A DNA stretch of 11,255 nucleotides from Scatosoma sp045128175 (GTDB lineage Bacteria > Bacillota > Clostridia > Christensenellales > Borkfalkiaceae). Positions 1-5,762 of this stretch are shown piece after piece (the stretch's first letter is position 1; each line of letters starts with the position of its first letter). The notes below the pieces were generated by a model. The model was not told the origin of the DNA. It worked only from the letters and a program-made list of their open reading frames with translations, and did no database searches. The translations under genes were made by a program, and so were the position numbers. The stretch spans positions 1-11,255 of the forward strand of contig JBGVRF010000103.1 of the NCBI GenBank assembly GCA_045128175.1, read 5' to 3'.

Positions 1-120
1 ATTGAACCATATAGTCAAGTAATGTTCCATCTCGGATACGAGTTTGATGAAAATGATGTACATGATGTGAAGTTATTGTGTGAGACATTTCATATCGAAG
101 TTCCAAATGAGTATAGATAA
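1..120 (+). CDS. C-terminal end of an unknown protein (partial)
   Basis: The first 120 bases read open in frame 1 and encode the last 39 residues of a protein that begins before the window, ending EVPNEYR and a TAA. The piece is acidic and mixed in composition, with no motif I recognise. A perfect hairpin starts at the base after the stop codon, as expected for a true gene end. Codon use is more AT-rich than in the tRNA-flanked core genes further right, like the rest of the left accessory block. No function can be assigned. Confidence 0.55.
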   Translation: MEPYSQVMFHLGYEFDENDVHDVKLLCETFHIEVPNEYR

Positions 121-220
121 CGACAAATTCCAATTTGTCGAACAGTTATCCTTGTGGAAAAATTTAAAAGTGTAGCACACTATACTTTGCAAGCAAAGTC
201 GTGTGTTTTGCAAAGCAAAA
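121..220. repeat. Cluster of short hairpins
   Basis: Three hairpins lie close together. The first is CGACAAATT with its exact complement at 121-140 and a two-base loop. The second is compound at 176-205: outer CACAC/GTGTG around inner ACTTTGC/GCAAAGT with an AA loop. The third is TTTTGC/GCAAAA at 206-220 with an AAA loop. A fourth, terminator-like palindrome follows at 224-254. The tiny loops and back-to-back arrangement resemble the hairpin element at 8397-8515. They could be decayed terminators or a non-autonomous hairpin element; no coding potential is seen. Confidence 0.5.
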
Positions 221-223
221 AAG

Positions 224-254
224 AAAAGAGTAGCAAAAATTTTGCTACTCTTTT
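224..254 (-). terminator. Terminator of the vWA-like gene (possibly bidirectional)
   Basis: A perfect 15-bp stem, AAAAGAGTAGCAAAA (224-238) with its complement (240-254), has a one-base centre, so the tip must open as a small loop. Read on the minus strand it is followed by TCTTTTTT-rich sequence and lies just past the stop of the 309-821 gene. It may also end plus-strand transcripts from the partial gene on the left. Confidence 0.7.
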
Positions 255-308
255 ATAACGTCTAAAAAATCCCTAAGTGGCACGCCCTTTTTCCAAATCT
301 TTTTTCTT

Positions 309-821
309 TTACCTTTGAATCGTGCGTACAAGGCTACATAAGCGACCTTCCGAGAAGTGCCGTAAGATTTTGTCGGGAGCTTCCGCAAAGCGATAATACG
401 CCTGTTTCGTGTACTTGTCGGGGTTGCCGTAATACACCACGTAGCGCAAGCCAAAGGCAAACTCTTTCTTGTGGAATAGTCTTTCAAGGGGCGATTGCCA
501 ACCTTCCAACACATTATCCGCAGTATGCCATATAAACACCGAACGAGTCTTCGCCGTGGGGTATTTATTGCCGTAGGTCATTACGTTTTCCAACATCTTC
601 AAACCTTCGCCAAAATCGGGGTTTCCGTGGGGCAGGTACGCGTTGAACGGATGAACAAAGAACGCTTTATCGTTGTACCCGATAATATGCAACTTTGTCT
701 TGTAGGGGCAGAATTGCAATGCCCGTGCCACTTTTGTTATGTTTTGCTTGATACGCTTTGCAGTTTCGCCACGGGTTTTAACCGAGCAATCCACGATATA
801 GTAAATATTTGTCGTTTTCAT
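309..821 (-). CDS. von Willebrand factor A-like (TerY-type) domain protein
   Basis: A protein of 170 residues. The start at 821 is chosen because AAGGAG lies eight bases upstream; a longer reading to 926 has no ribosome site. The layout fits one compact vWA fold: strand IYYIVDCS (6-13) with the metal-site position DCSVK in place of DxSxS, a middle strand KLHIIGYN (43-50), a glycine-rich turn near GNPDFGEGL (66-74), strand SVFIWHTADN (94-103) where TerY-like proteins have SDG, and a C-terminal helix. D11 and S13 are kept but the last serine of the MIDAS is lysine, so metal binding may be weakened. vWA proteins usually mediate protein interaction; TerY relatives sit in stress or defence-type operons. 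No partner gene is beside it, and it lies in accessory DNA next to a tRNA. Fold assignment is inference from pattern. Confidence 0.7.
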   Translation of the reverse strand: MKTTNIYYIVDCSVKTRGETAKRIKQNITKVARALQFCPYKTKLHIIGYNDKAFFVHPFNAYLPHGNPDFGEGLKMLENVMTYGNKYPTAKTRSVFIWHTADNVLEGWQSPLERLFHKKEFAFGLRYVVYYGNPDKYTKQAYYRFAEAPDKILRHFSEGRLCSLVRTIQR

Positions 822-854
822 TATTGATTCTCCTTGTTTTTGTGAAATGACAAA

Positions 855-880
855 CGCCCACGACAAAACTGCCGTGAGCG
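855..880 (-). other. Leader hairpin upstream of the vWA-like gene
   Basis: As minus-strand RNA, 880-870 pairs with 865-855 over 11 bases (two G-U pairs) closing a GUUU loop. The plus-strand version has two mismatches, so the structure belongs to a minus-strand transcript. It lies 34 bases upstream of the vWA-like start. It could be a leader hairpin or the terminator of a lost upstream gene; the sequence after it is only moderately U-rich. Confidence 0.35.
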
Positions 881-967
881 CGTGTTTTTGTGTGATTTTT
901 GCAAGAAGGCGGTGTTCCTGTCCCACCCACCCCCTAAGCGATTTTTTATGGAAATCTAACCCTGTTT

Positions 968-996
968 TGCCCGTTCGGGCATCCCCCTTTCGGGGG
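968..996. other. Two adjacent tight GC hairpins
   Basis: TGCCCG-TT-CGGGCA (968-981) is followed one base later by CCCCC/GGGGG (983-996), which on the minus strand closes a GAAA loop. They lie in the gene-free stretch 822-1388, which otherwise holds the G-run repeats and the tRNA terminator. There is no reading frame with a ribosome site here. Confidence 0.45.
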
Positions 997-1026
997 CAGT
1001 CCTTGCTTGCCTATCCTGTTTTAATC

Positions 1027-1171
1027 GGGGAAAGTGGGGAAGGTGGGGATTTGACTTTTTGATAGGGCTTCCCCGATTTCCCCGACTTCCCCGTTTATTT
1101 TCGGGCAGGTAGGCATAAAACTTTAAACTTTTAGGTTTAGAGTGGATTCCCCCGTCTTCCCCGATTTCCCC
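1027..1171. repeat. Nine-base-spaced G-run (iteron-like) repeats
   Basis: GGGG runs start at 1027, 1036 and 1045. CCCC runs start at 1071, 1080 and 1089, and again at 1150, 1159 and 1168. Every step is exactly nine bases, with unit GGGGAARNT or its complement; block 1 is inverted relative to blocks 2 and 3. A further pair of GGGG runs at 1315 and 1324 keeps the same step. Exact spacing in non-coding DNA suggests iterated protein-binding sites or G-quadruplex-prone tracts. It could mark a replication or regulatory region of an integrated element. No replication gene is visible here. Confidence 0.55.
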
Positions 1172-1260
1172 ACTCTTTGAATGATAGATATAGAAAGATA
1201 CAAAATCCTTAATGTTCAGGGTCGGGATTTTTGCGTAAAGGTGGTATTTATGAGATTTTC

Positions 1261-1298
1261 GCCCGAAACACGATAGGGTTTCTTATGGTGTTTCGGGC
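1261..1298. other. 10-bp inverted repeat
   Basis: GCCCGAAACA (1261-1270) is exactly complementary to TGTTTCGGGC (1289-1298) across an 18-base loop. It is followed at once by CCCCT/AGGGG (1301-1305 with 1314-1318). Neither has a U-tract on the expected side. They lie between the G-run repeats and the tRNA-Gly terminator; role unknown. Confidence 0.4.
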
Positions 1299-1325
1299 TA
1301 CCCCTAATACAACAGGGGAAAATGG

Positions 1326-1382
1326 GGATAAAAAGCAAAACACACTTCCATATACCTTACAAGTCAAGGTCGTGGAAGTGTG
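1326..1382 (-). terminator. Terminator of tRNA-Gly
   Basis: Seven bases past the CCA end of the tRNA, a 10-bp stem (1341-1350 with 1373-1382) carries an inner ACCTT/AAGGT stem (1354-1358 with 1366-1370). On the minus strand it is followed by TTTTGCTTTTTAT. This is a typical intrinsic terminator for a single-gene tRNA transcript. Confidence 0.75.
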
Positions 1383-1388
1383 CTTAGT

Positions 1389-1463
1389 TGGAGCAGGTGA
1401 CGAGAGTCGAACTCGCCGGGAACAGCTTGGGAAGCTGCCGCCATACCGCTAGGCGACACCTGC
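1389..1463 (-). tRNA. tRNA-Gly (anticodon CCC)
   Basis: Read on the minus strand, a 75-base cloverleaf: acceptor GCAGGTG pairs with CACCTGC, discriminator U, encoded CCA. The D arm is GCC/GGC. The anticodon arm is GCAGC/GCTGT around loop TTCCCAA, giving anticodon CCC. The T arm is GCGAG/CTCGT around TTCGACT. It reads GGG glycine codons. Its 3' end faces the accessory DNA at 1-1388, the usual side for integration of mobile elements. Confidence 0.95.
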
Positions 1464-1555
1464 ATCCGAATTTTCCTTAAAAATAAGAAAAATTCGATCT
1501 TTTTTACCAACCGAAACCTTCGCGATCCCGCGCGAAAATCTCGATTACGCTCTCT

Positions 1556-1584
1556 ATTATATCCCTTTTATAAAAAAATGTCAA
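1556..1584 (-). promoter_or_regulatory. Promoter of tRNA-Gly
   Basis: On the minus strand TTGACA (1584-1579) and TATAAT (1561-1556) are perfect consensus with 17 bases between. Predicted start is near 1549, leaving about 85 bases of leader that include a TTCGCG/CGCGAA hairpin (1519-1536) and a 13-bp imperfect hairpin close to the tRNA (1466-1495). Confidence 0.85.
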
Positions 1585-1610
1585 CGGTTTTTCCGTGCTT
1601 TTTTAAACAA

Positions 1611-2030
1611 TCAAGATAAACTTTTCTCTTCCGCCACGTCAAAGCCCCCCGAACACGCCAGACAATCCTGACATATCCCGAAAAACTCGACAGAATATCC
1701 CTCCAGGGCAAATCCTCGCATCGCCGTCGCACGAAGTCCTTCCACAGGCATTCCTTCCGTCTCGACGTCCGCCAAACGCCCGCATACCTTGCAATGCGCG
1801 TGATAGTGGGGGACTACGTTATAATCATACCGTATCTCGTTGCCTGCCGCACGCAACTCCAGCGCACGACCGTTCGCGGCGAATCCGCCCAATACCCGAA
1901 ACACCGTCGCCCGCGACACCGTCGGATGCACCTTATGTACGTATCCGTACACCTCCGTCGCCGTCGGATGATCCAGCGTCTGCAACGCTTCATATATGAT
2001 TTGTTTCTGTTTTGTCTGCCGTTCCTGCAT
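1611..2030 (-). CDS. perR: Fur-family regulator, PerR-like
   Basis: A 139-residue cytosolic repressor of the Fur superfamily, the normal length. An N-terminal winged helix (about 5-70) with HPTATEVY and VSRATVFRVL is followed by a dimerisation and metal domain. Residues matching B. subtilis PerR metal ligands are all present: H21, D69, H75, H77 and D88. The two CxxC structural zinc pairs are C80/C83 and C120/C123; an extra C126 makes CQDCLAC. The aspartate D88 is the feature that suggests PerR (peroxide sensing by histidine oxidation) rather than Fur, Zur or Mur. The start is fixed by AAGGAGG about seven bases upstream. It is transcribed alone from a consensus promoter and runs toward tRNA-Gly. 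Family is certain; the PerR subtype is a good inference. Confidence 0.9.
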   Translation of the reverse strand: MQERQTKQKQIIYEALQTLDHPTATEVYGYVHKVHPTVSRATVFRVLGGFAANGRALELRAAGNEIRYDYNVVPHYHAHCKVCGRLADVETEGMPVEGLRATAMRGFALEGYSVEFFGICQDCLACSGGFDVAEEKSLS

Positions 2031-2070
2031 TCGCTCCTCCTTTTGCTTATTGAGATTGAATATTGATTAT

Positions 2071-2099
2071 ATTATAACATGGAAAAAGGAAGATGTCAA
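2071..2099 (-). promoter_or_regulatory. Promoter of the PerR-like gene, possible self-operator
   Basis: TTGACA (2099-2094) and TATAAT (2076-2071) are perfect, with 17 bases between. The -10 region reads TTATAATATAATC, which contains the half-site of the PerR box (TTATAAT-N-ATTATAA), so self-repression is plausible. The second half-site is poor. Confidence 0.8.
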
Positions 2100-2177
2100 G
2101 AAATTTCGCAAAAAAAGTCGAGTAAAATAAAACCAAATAAAAAATCTGAAGAAGGAGAAAGAATTTTCCGACAGCTA

Positions 2178-2206
2178 TTGCAATTTGAGCGGAGTTATGG
2201 TATAAT
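2178..2206 (+). promoter_or_regulatory. Promoter with extended -10
   Basis: TTGCAA (2178-2183), 17 bases, then TGG-TATAAT with TATAAT at 2201-2206. The predicted start, about 2212-2213, lies only three or four bases before the ATG at 2216, so the message would be almost leaderless. Confidence 0.75.
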
Positions 2207-2215
2207 ATTCCTATA

Positions 2216-2701
2216 ATGAAAAAAGAGAAAAACACAACCGAGGAAAATTTTACCGTAAAGGACGTAGCTGCATCCTTGCGATACGGTAGGATATCCACAA
2301 ACAAGCTCTATCCTTTGTGGATAGCTCTGATGCTTATAGGGGGATTCGGCGCCGTCGTGACCCTTATCGTCGCGCCGTACGAAAAGATCGGAATGACGAT
2401 CGGCGTGATCGTCTTTTGCCTGTTAGGCGCATTTTTCGGCGGATATATACTGGTAATGGATATCGCGATCAAAAGAAAGCTCGCGAGATGGCTGAGGGAA
2501 GGAGAAGTATTGAGCGCAGAGGGATATAAATCTTCTCAAAGGCGCGGTGACGTAAAAATTCTCGTCAAGTTCCGTTACAACGGAAAACGCCTCAGTAAAT
2601 TCAGCGATAACTACGGTCAGTTCGGCGCGTATTGCGGCCGCGATATCCGCATCGTATACGTTGCAAAAGAGGACGAAGTTTTGATATTAAAAGACAAATG
2701 A
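2216..2701 (+). CDS. Small membrane protein with two TM segments and a soluble C-terminal domain
   Basis: 161 residues. A charged N-terminus (1-30) is followed by two hydrophobic helices at about 32-53 and 59-82. After them comes a basic connector, RKLARWLREG, and a mainly beta C-terminal domain (about 97-160) ending in KEDEVLILKDK. The order, two helices then a short beta domain with a conserved-looking IRIVYV strand, recalls DUF3592-type proteins, but this is only resemblance. No ribosome site precedes the ATG, which agrees with the near-leaderless promoter; a later TTG at codon 21 with AAAGGAC upstream is a weaker alternative start. The next plus-strand gene follows after 110 bases and is also membrane-anchored, so the two may share a message. 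Function unknown. Confidence 0.8.
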   Translation: MKKEKNTTEENFTVKDVAASLRYGRISTNKLYPLWIALMLIGGFGAVVTLIVAPYEKIGMTIGVIVFCLLGAFFGGYILVMDIAIKRKLARWLREGEVLSAEGYKSSQRRGDVKILVKFRYNGKRLSKFSDNYGQFGAYCGRDIRIVYVAKEDEVLILKDK

Positions 2702-2704
2702 GCC

Positions 2705-2723
2705 TACCAGGTATGCGTTGACG
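2705..2723 (+). repeat. Dispersed 19-base repeat, copy 1
   Basis: TACCAGGTATGCGTTGACG begins four bases after the stop of the preceding gene. It matches copy 2 (inverted, 3631-3649) at 18 of 19 bases and copy 3 (5736-5753) at 16 of 18. With copy 2 it brackets the 2812-3624 gene as inverted repeats. The core TACC-A-GGTA is a small palindrome. Confidence 0.7.
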
Positions 2724-2811
2724 AACGAAAGCCAAGAAAATTTTTTCTTTTTTTCATGAAAAAGCTTGTTTTTTGCAAAAAAGAGTGTACCATATAATAA
2801 GGAGGGGAAAC

Positions 2812-3624
2812 ATGAAAAAACTGTTTGTTTTTATCGGGATCGCCGGCGGCGTGACGCTGGTCGCATTTCTTATTTTCAGCATCGTATCGGGGCTGTTGGT
2901 GGGGCTGGTCGCGCTGTTCGGCTTGACGCTGCTCGCCGTGTTCCTCGGTCCGATGCGGATCCGTCGACGTCTGGACGAAGCCGAGACGCTGTATGAAAAC
3001 AAAAAATATTCCGCGGCATTGAAAAAAATACAAACGCTGGAAGGTTGGCATCGCGAAGATGAGTTGAATATCTTGCGCGCAAAGATCTATTTCCGTCAAA
3101 ATAAAGACGAGCTCTGTTTGGAAACACTGGAAAAAACGGAGAACGAACGCTACGCCGTTACGAAGCTGTATCTGACCTCCGTCCTGCACGCTTTCAACAA
3201 CCGCCAAACGGAATCGGAAAAGGCGTACAAACAGTTGTGTGCACTGTTGTCGGACAAAAAAGCCAAATTCGACGAGGATCCCGATTCGGTCAAGCGCATG
3301 AAATACCGTTTGGATCTTCTTATGAAAGCGCGTGATCCGCGCGACGGGGAAACGGCGCGGCGCAAGCTTCTGCACGGCTCGCGCGATAAGCGTATGATCG
3401 AATATTTGGCTTCCGTCGCGGTTGAAGCCACGCCCCTGTACAGCGCGCAACCGCCGCAGGGATATCCTATGCCACAGAATTATCCGACGCCGCAACGCTC
3501 GCAAGAGCCGATCTACGCGCCGCCTGCGCCCGATCCTACGTCCAACCCTACGTCCGAGCTTATCCCCAAGCCCGCTTCGGCAAGCGGATCCGATCCGTTC
3601 GTTCCCCCCGACGATGACTCGTAA
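2812..3624 (+). CDS. Membrane-anchored TPR-like protein with proline-rich tail
   Basis: 270 residues. The start at 2812 is chosen for the strong AAGGAGGGG site just upstream; an upstream ATG at 2773 has none. Two N-terminal hydrophobic segments (about 5-25 and 26-46) end in a basic stop, RIRRRL. A helical region follows with TPR-like pairs: DEAETLYENKKYSAALKKIQ (55-74), then LNILRAKIYFRQNKDELCLETLEK (85-108), and further helices to about 200. The tail (206-270) is rich in proline, glutamine and serine (PPQGYPMPQNYP) and ends acidic, DDDS, so it is probably disordered. TPR domains hold partner proteins; here on the cytoplasmic face if the hydrophobic pair is a hairpin. It is bracketed by the 19-base inverted repeats and ends at a clear terminator. 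Partner unknown. Confidence 0.85.
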   Translation: MKKLFVFIGIAGGVTLVAFLIFSIVSGLLVGLVALFGLTLLAVFLGPMRIRRRLDEAETLYENKKYSAALKKIQTLEGWHREDELNILRAKIYFRQNKDELCLETLEKTENERYAVTKLYLTSVLHAFNNRQTESEKAYKQLCALLSDKKAKFDEDPDSVKRMKYRLDLLMKARDPRDGETARRKLLHGSRDKRMIEYLASVAVEATPLYSAQPPQGYPMPQNYPTPQRSQEPIYAPPAPDPTSNPTSELIPKPASASGSDPFVPPDDDS

Positions 3625-3630
3625 AAACAA

Positions 3631-3649
3631 CGTGAACGCATACCTGGTA
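3631..3649 (-). repeat. Dispersed 19-base repeat, copy 2 (inverted)
   Basis: On the minus strand it reads TACCAGGTATGCGTTCACG, preceded by AATGGG as in copy 3. It lies seven bases after the stop of the TPR-like gene and before its terminator. Confidence 0.7.
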
Positions 3650-3666
3650 CCCATTAAGCAAACGAA

Positions 3667-3690
3667 AAGCACCCGCAAGGGTGCTTTTTT
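3667..3690 (+). terminator. Terminator of the TPR-like gene
   Basis: AAGCACCC/GGGTGCTT with loop GCAA, then a run of six T (3685-3690). On the minus strand the same stem is followed by TTTTCGTTTG, so it may also end the convergent XRE gene. Confidence 0.9.
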
Positions 3691-3713
3691 CGGTGTATAA
3701 AAATTCAATAGTT

Positions 3714-3947
3714 TCAATCATCCACTTCATCAAAAATCGGATCATCGAAGAAGTCTTTCAAACTGATTTTTAGGGTTGCGCATATTTGATATATCGTATC
3801 AATTTTAACAGTGTTCCGTTTTACGTTTCTCGTTACGGATATTGTTGATCTTGGTATCCCACCAAGCTTCGTTAAATCACTCGGTTTCATTTTCCTTTGG
3901 CTTAATAAAACATCGATCCTCTTTCCGATTGCTTCCACTAGTCTCAT
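3714..3947 (-). CDS. XRE/Cro-CI type DNA-binding repressor
   Basis: 77 residues forming little more than one lambda-repressor-like helix-turn-helix domain: IGKRIDVLLSQRKMKPSDLTKLGGIPRSTISVTRN, where the turn and recognition helix lie at about 24-40, followed by helices containing IDTIYQICATLKISLKDFF and an acidic tail, FDEVDD. There is no ligand or protease domain, so it probably binds DNA as a dimer. A site resembling AAGGCG lies about five bases before the start. It is divergent from the SLOG-family gene at 4089, and the region between holds two dyad sites that overlap the neighbour's promoter. The likely role is repression of the neighbour, and possibly of itself. Confidence 0.9.
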   Translation of the reverse strand: MRLVEAIGKRIDVLLSQRKMKPSDLTKLGGIPRSTISVTRNVKRNTVKIDTIYQICATLKISLKDFFDDPIFDEVDD

Positions 3948-4009
3948 TATTTCGCCTTGCCCTTTCCAATTTTTATATATAAATTATAATAAATGGAAAC
4001 AAAAATTCT

Positions 4010-4055
4010 GTTGACCACAGTGAACATTTGACTTTTTTAGTTCATTGTGGTAAAC
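4010..4055. promoter_or_regulatory. Paired operators between XRE and SLOG genes
   Basis: GTTGACCACAGTGAAC (4010-4025) and the complement of 4040-4055 agree at 14 of 16 bases, in inverted orientation. The first site is itself a dyad, GTTnAC-N4-GTnAAC; the second keeps GTTnA and TnAAC. Their centres are 30 bp apart, close to three turns of the helix, so two repressor dimers would face the same side. The second site covers the -10 of the rightward promoter and the first lies just upstream of its -35. Confidence 0.8.
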
Positions 4056-4056
4056 T
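4028..4056 (+). promoter_or_regulatory. Promoter of the SLOG-family gene
   Basis: TTGACT (4028-4033), 17 bases, TAAACT (4051-4056). Predicted start is near 4063. The -10 lies inside the second operator, which implies repression by blocking polymerase. For the leftward XRE gene, TATAAT is present at 3988-3983 (minus) but the -35 is poor. Confidence 0.7.
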
Positions 4057-4088
4057 TAAAGAAAGTATGTTACAAAAAGGAACTATAT

Positions 4089-4832
4089 ATGGAAGAAAAG
4101 TATAAAATTTGTTGCGTGGCAGGACATCGCCCGAACGGTTTTCCTTGGGAATATACAACCGATCCCAGTAAATTGATAGGTTCTTCCTATGACACGTTAG
4201 TTGAGGAAAAAGTGAGAAGAGCTATCATGGATGAAGGATTTAATTATTTTATTTCCGGCGGAACGATCGGCGTAGATTTGGATTTTGCGAAAAAAGTTCT
4301 TTGGTTTCGTGATTTTTATTCGCCGCATATCAAGCTGGAGATCGCCGTGCCTTGTCCGAATCAGCAGAAATTTTGGTCAGAAGAAGATAAAGAGCGTTAC
4401 CAAGAGATCATCGAGCTTGCCGACGTGGTCACGCTCATTTCCGAAACGTACACACTCTCCTGTTTCCACAAACGAAACGAATATATGGTAGATAAATCGG
4501 ATATGGTGCTTATATTCCGAAACGAAGAAATCGAATCGGGAGGCACGTACTATACTTATGAATATGCACAGAAAAAAGGTAAAGACGTCCGCTGTGTGCT
4601 TTTGCGGGAATTTTTGCGCACGATAGAAGAGGACGACGAGCCATACGACAACTGGTGTGAAACGCACCGAAATTTTATAAAGCAATATTTCCGAGAAATC
4701 GGTCTTCCCACGTCGAAAGAAATTCCCGACAACAAGCTAAGGCGTAAAATACGGATAGAAAAGCATATACAAGCGATGGAAGAGGGAAAAAAACGGCGGG
4801 AAGCGCATCGAGTGAAAGGAAGAAAGGTTTAA
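4089..4832 (+). CDS. SLOG-superfamily protein (DUF1273/YpsA-like)
   Basis: 247 residues; the start is set by AAAAGGA seven bases upstream. The first 175 residues show the SLOG Rossmann-like pattern: strand CCVAGHRP (8-15), then the nucleotide-site loop FISGGTIGVDLDFA (54-67), strand LEIAVPCP (83-90), LADVVTLIS (110-118), RNEYMVDKSDMVLIF (129-143) and GGTYYTYEYA (151-160). This matches DUF1273/YpsA, a family predicted to bind a nucleotide or nucleotide-derived ligand; no enzyme reaction is settled for it. The last 70 residues are charged and helical (IRIEKHIQAMEEGKKRREAHR), longer than the basic family domain. It stands alone under an XRE-controlled promoter and ends at a terminator. SLOG proteins recur in phage and defence loci, so a regulated stress or defence role is possible but unproven. 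Confidence 0.85.
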   Translation: MEEKYKICCVAGHRPNGFPWEYTTDPSKLIGSSYDTLVEEKVRRAIMDEGFNYFISGGTIGVDLDFAKKVLWFRDFYSPHIKLEIAVPCPNQQKFWSEEDKERYQEIIELADVVTLISETYTLSCFHKRNEYMVDKSDMVLIFRNEEIESGGTYYTYEYAQKKGKDVRCVLLREFLRTIEEDDEPYDNWCETHRNFIKQYFREIGLPTSKEIPDNKLRRKIRIEKHIQAMEEGKKRREAHRVKGRKV

Positions 4833-4864
4833 TTTTCCCGAAAAAAACGGCTGGAAACAGCAAA

Positions 4865-4893
4865 AAACCGACGAGCAAATTGCTCGTCGGTTT
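4865..4893 (-). terminator. Terminator of the SDR gene, shared with the SLOG gene
   Basis: A 14-bp perfect stem centred on 4879 (AAACCGACGAGCAA with its complement). On the minus strand it runs into TTTTTT, ending the SDR/mnmA transcript; on the plus strand only TTT follows, a weaker end for the SLOG gene. The two genes converge here. Confidence 0.85.
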
Positions 4894-4923
4894 GTCGTTC
4901 GGTTCCCTTTCTTTTCGTTTTAT

Positions 4924-5706
4924 TCAGTTCAGCTTTTGCTGGCTCATCCACACTTTCATCACCAGCTTATGCGGCAACAGCTTGACCAGCAACGCCTGTC
5001 CGCGCGCAAAAGCGCCGTAAACGGATACGTCGCGGTTTTTCTTTTTCAAATCTTTCCACGCGCGCGCTACGATCTGTTCGGGCGTGTACATCACCGAATA
5101 TTTTTTCACGACGGTTTTTTCATCGGGCGGGATCGCGCGGTCGAAAAATGCAGTCTTGGTCCAAAACGGACATACGCACAAACACCGCGCGCCGCGCGTT
5201 TTCCGCAGTTCCTTGTTCAGCGCTCTGCCATAAGAAAGAACAAACGATTTCGTCGCCGCATACGTCGCGACGTAGGGAATGGGCTGGAACGCCGCCACCG
5301 ACGCGATCAGTAGCATTACGCCGCCCGCCGTCATATACGGCGCCACGGCGCGGGTCAGACCTACGATCGAACGGCAGTTGAGATCGACCATATTCTGCAA
5401 CACCGTCGCGTCGTCGTCTTCGACTCCGCAAAAGCGTCCGAACCCCGACGCGCAGATCAGATATCGCACGTTCGGCGCTGAGTCTACGAGCGCTGTCGCC
5501 AACGTCGGCACCGACGACGGTTCGGACAGATCGAGCGGGAATACGCGCAAGGGGACGTCCGTCAGCTCGCGCAAAGCGTTCAGCTTATCTTCGCTCCTTG
5601 CCACCACCCAAATCTCGTCAAGCTCCTGTTTTCTGTCGTTGAGCGAACGGAAAAATTCCTTTCCGATCCCGCTCGACGCGCCCGTCACGATCGCTATATT
5701 TTTCAC
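4924..5706 (-). CDS. Short-chain dehydrogenase/reductase (SDR)
   Basis: A classical SDR of 260 residues, the usual size, acting in the cytosol with NAD(P)H on an unknown substrate. Motifs: TGASSGIG (8-15) cofactor loop, DL (59-60), ASGFG (86-90) where NAG is usual, N110, catalytic S136, and Y149-x3-K153 with the normal 13-residue gap from serine. The start is a judgement: an ATG at 5721 gives five more residues but has no ribosome site. Those codons themselves read GGAGGAGG, placed about five bases before the GTG at 5706, so the GTG is the better start. It follows mnmA by 56 bases, with repeat copy 3 between, and both probably share one message. It belongs near the DltE/YqjQ-like SDRs by appearance only. 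Confidence 0.9.
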   Translation of the reverse strand: MKNIAIVTGASSGIGKEFFRSLNDRKQELDEIWVVARSEDKLNALRELTDVPLRVFPLDLSEPSSVPTLATALVDSAPNVRYLICASGFGRFCGVEDDDATVLQNMVDLNCRSIVGLTRAVAPYMTAGGVMLLIASVAAFQPIPYVATYAATKSFVLSYGRALNKELRKTRGARCLCVCPFWTKTAFFDRAIPPDEKTVVKKYSVMYTPEQIVARAWKDLKKKNRDVSVYGAFARGQALLVKLLPHKLVMKVWMSQQKLN

Positions 5707-5735
5707 TTTTTCCTCCTCCATTTTTTAAATGGGCA

Positions 5736-5753
5736 TACCATGTATGCGTTCAC
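5736..5753 (+). repeat. Dispersed 19-base repeat, copy 3
   Basis: TACCATGTATGCGTTCAC, one mismatch from copy 2 and likewise preceded by AATGGG. Here the flanks extend it to a perfect dyad, GCATAC-CAT-GTATGC (5733-5747). It lies in the mnmA-SDR gap, antisense to those genes. Confidence 0.65.
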
Positions 5754-5762
5754 ATATAAAAA

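Noticed and set aside
121..254. Hairpin cluster as a CRISPR array
   Set aside because: The hairpins differ in sequence and have no constant repeat or spacer length; no cas gene is present.
245..514. A second minus-strand frame of 89 residues ending inside the terminator stem, which could suggest a frameshift in the vWA-like gene
   Set aside because: The main frame ends naturally in a helix typical of the fold, and the alternative frame has no ribosome site and low-complexity basic content.
1231..1452. Plus-strand frame running through the tRNA-Gly region
   Set aside because: It overlaps the tRNA and its terminator antisense, has no ribosome site, and its protein is not convincing.
2704..3717. 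Long minus-strand open frame of 337 residues opposite the TPR-like gene
   Set aside because: It is arginine- and phenylalanine-rich in the way of antisense frames, has no start signal, and would run across the terminator at 3667-3690.
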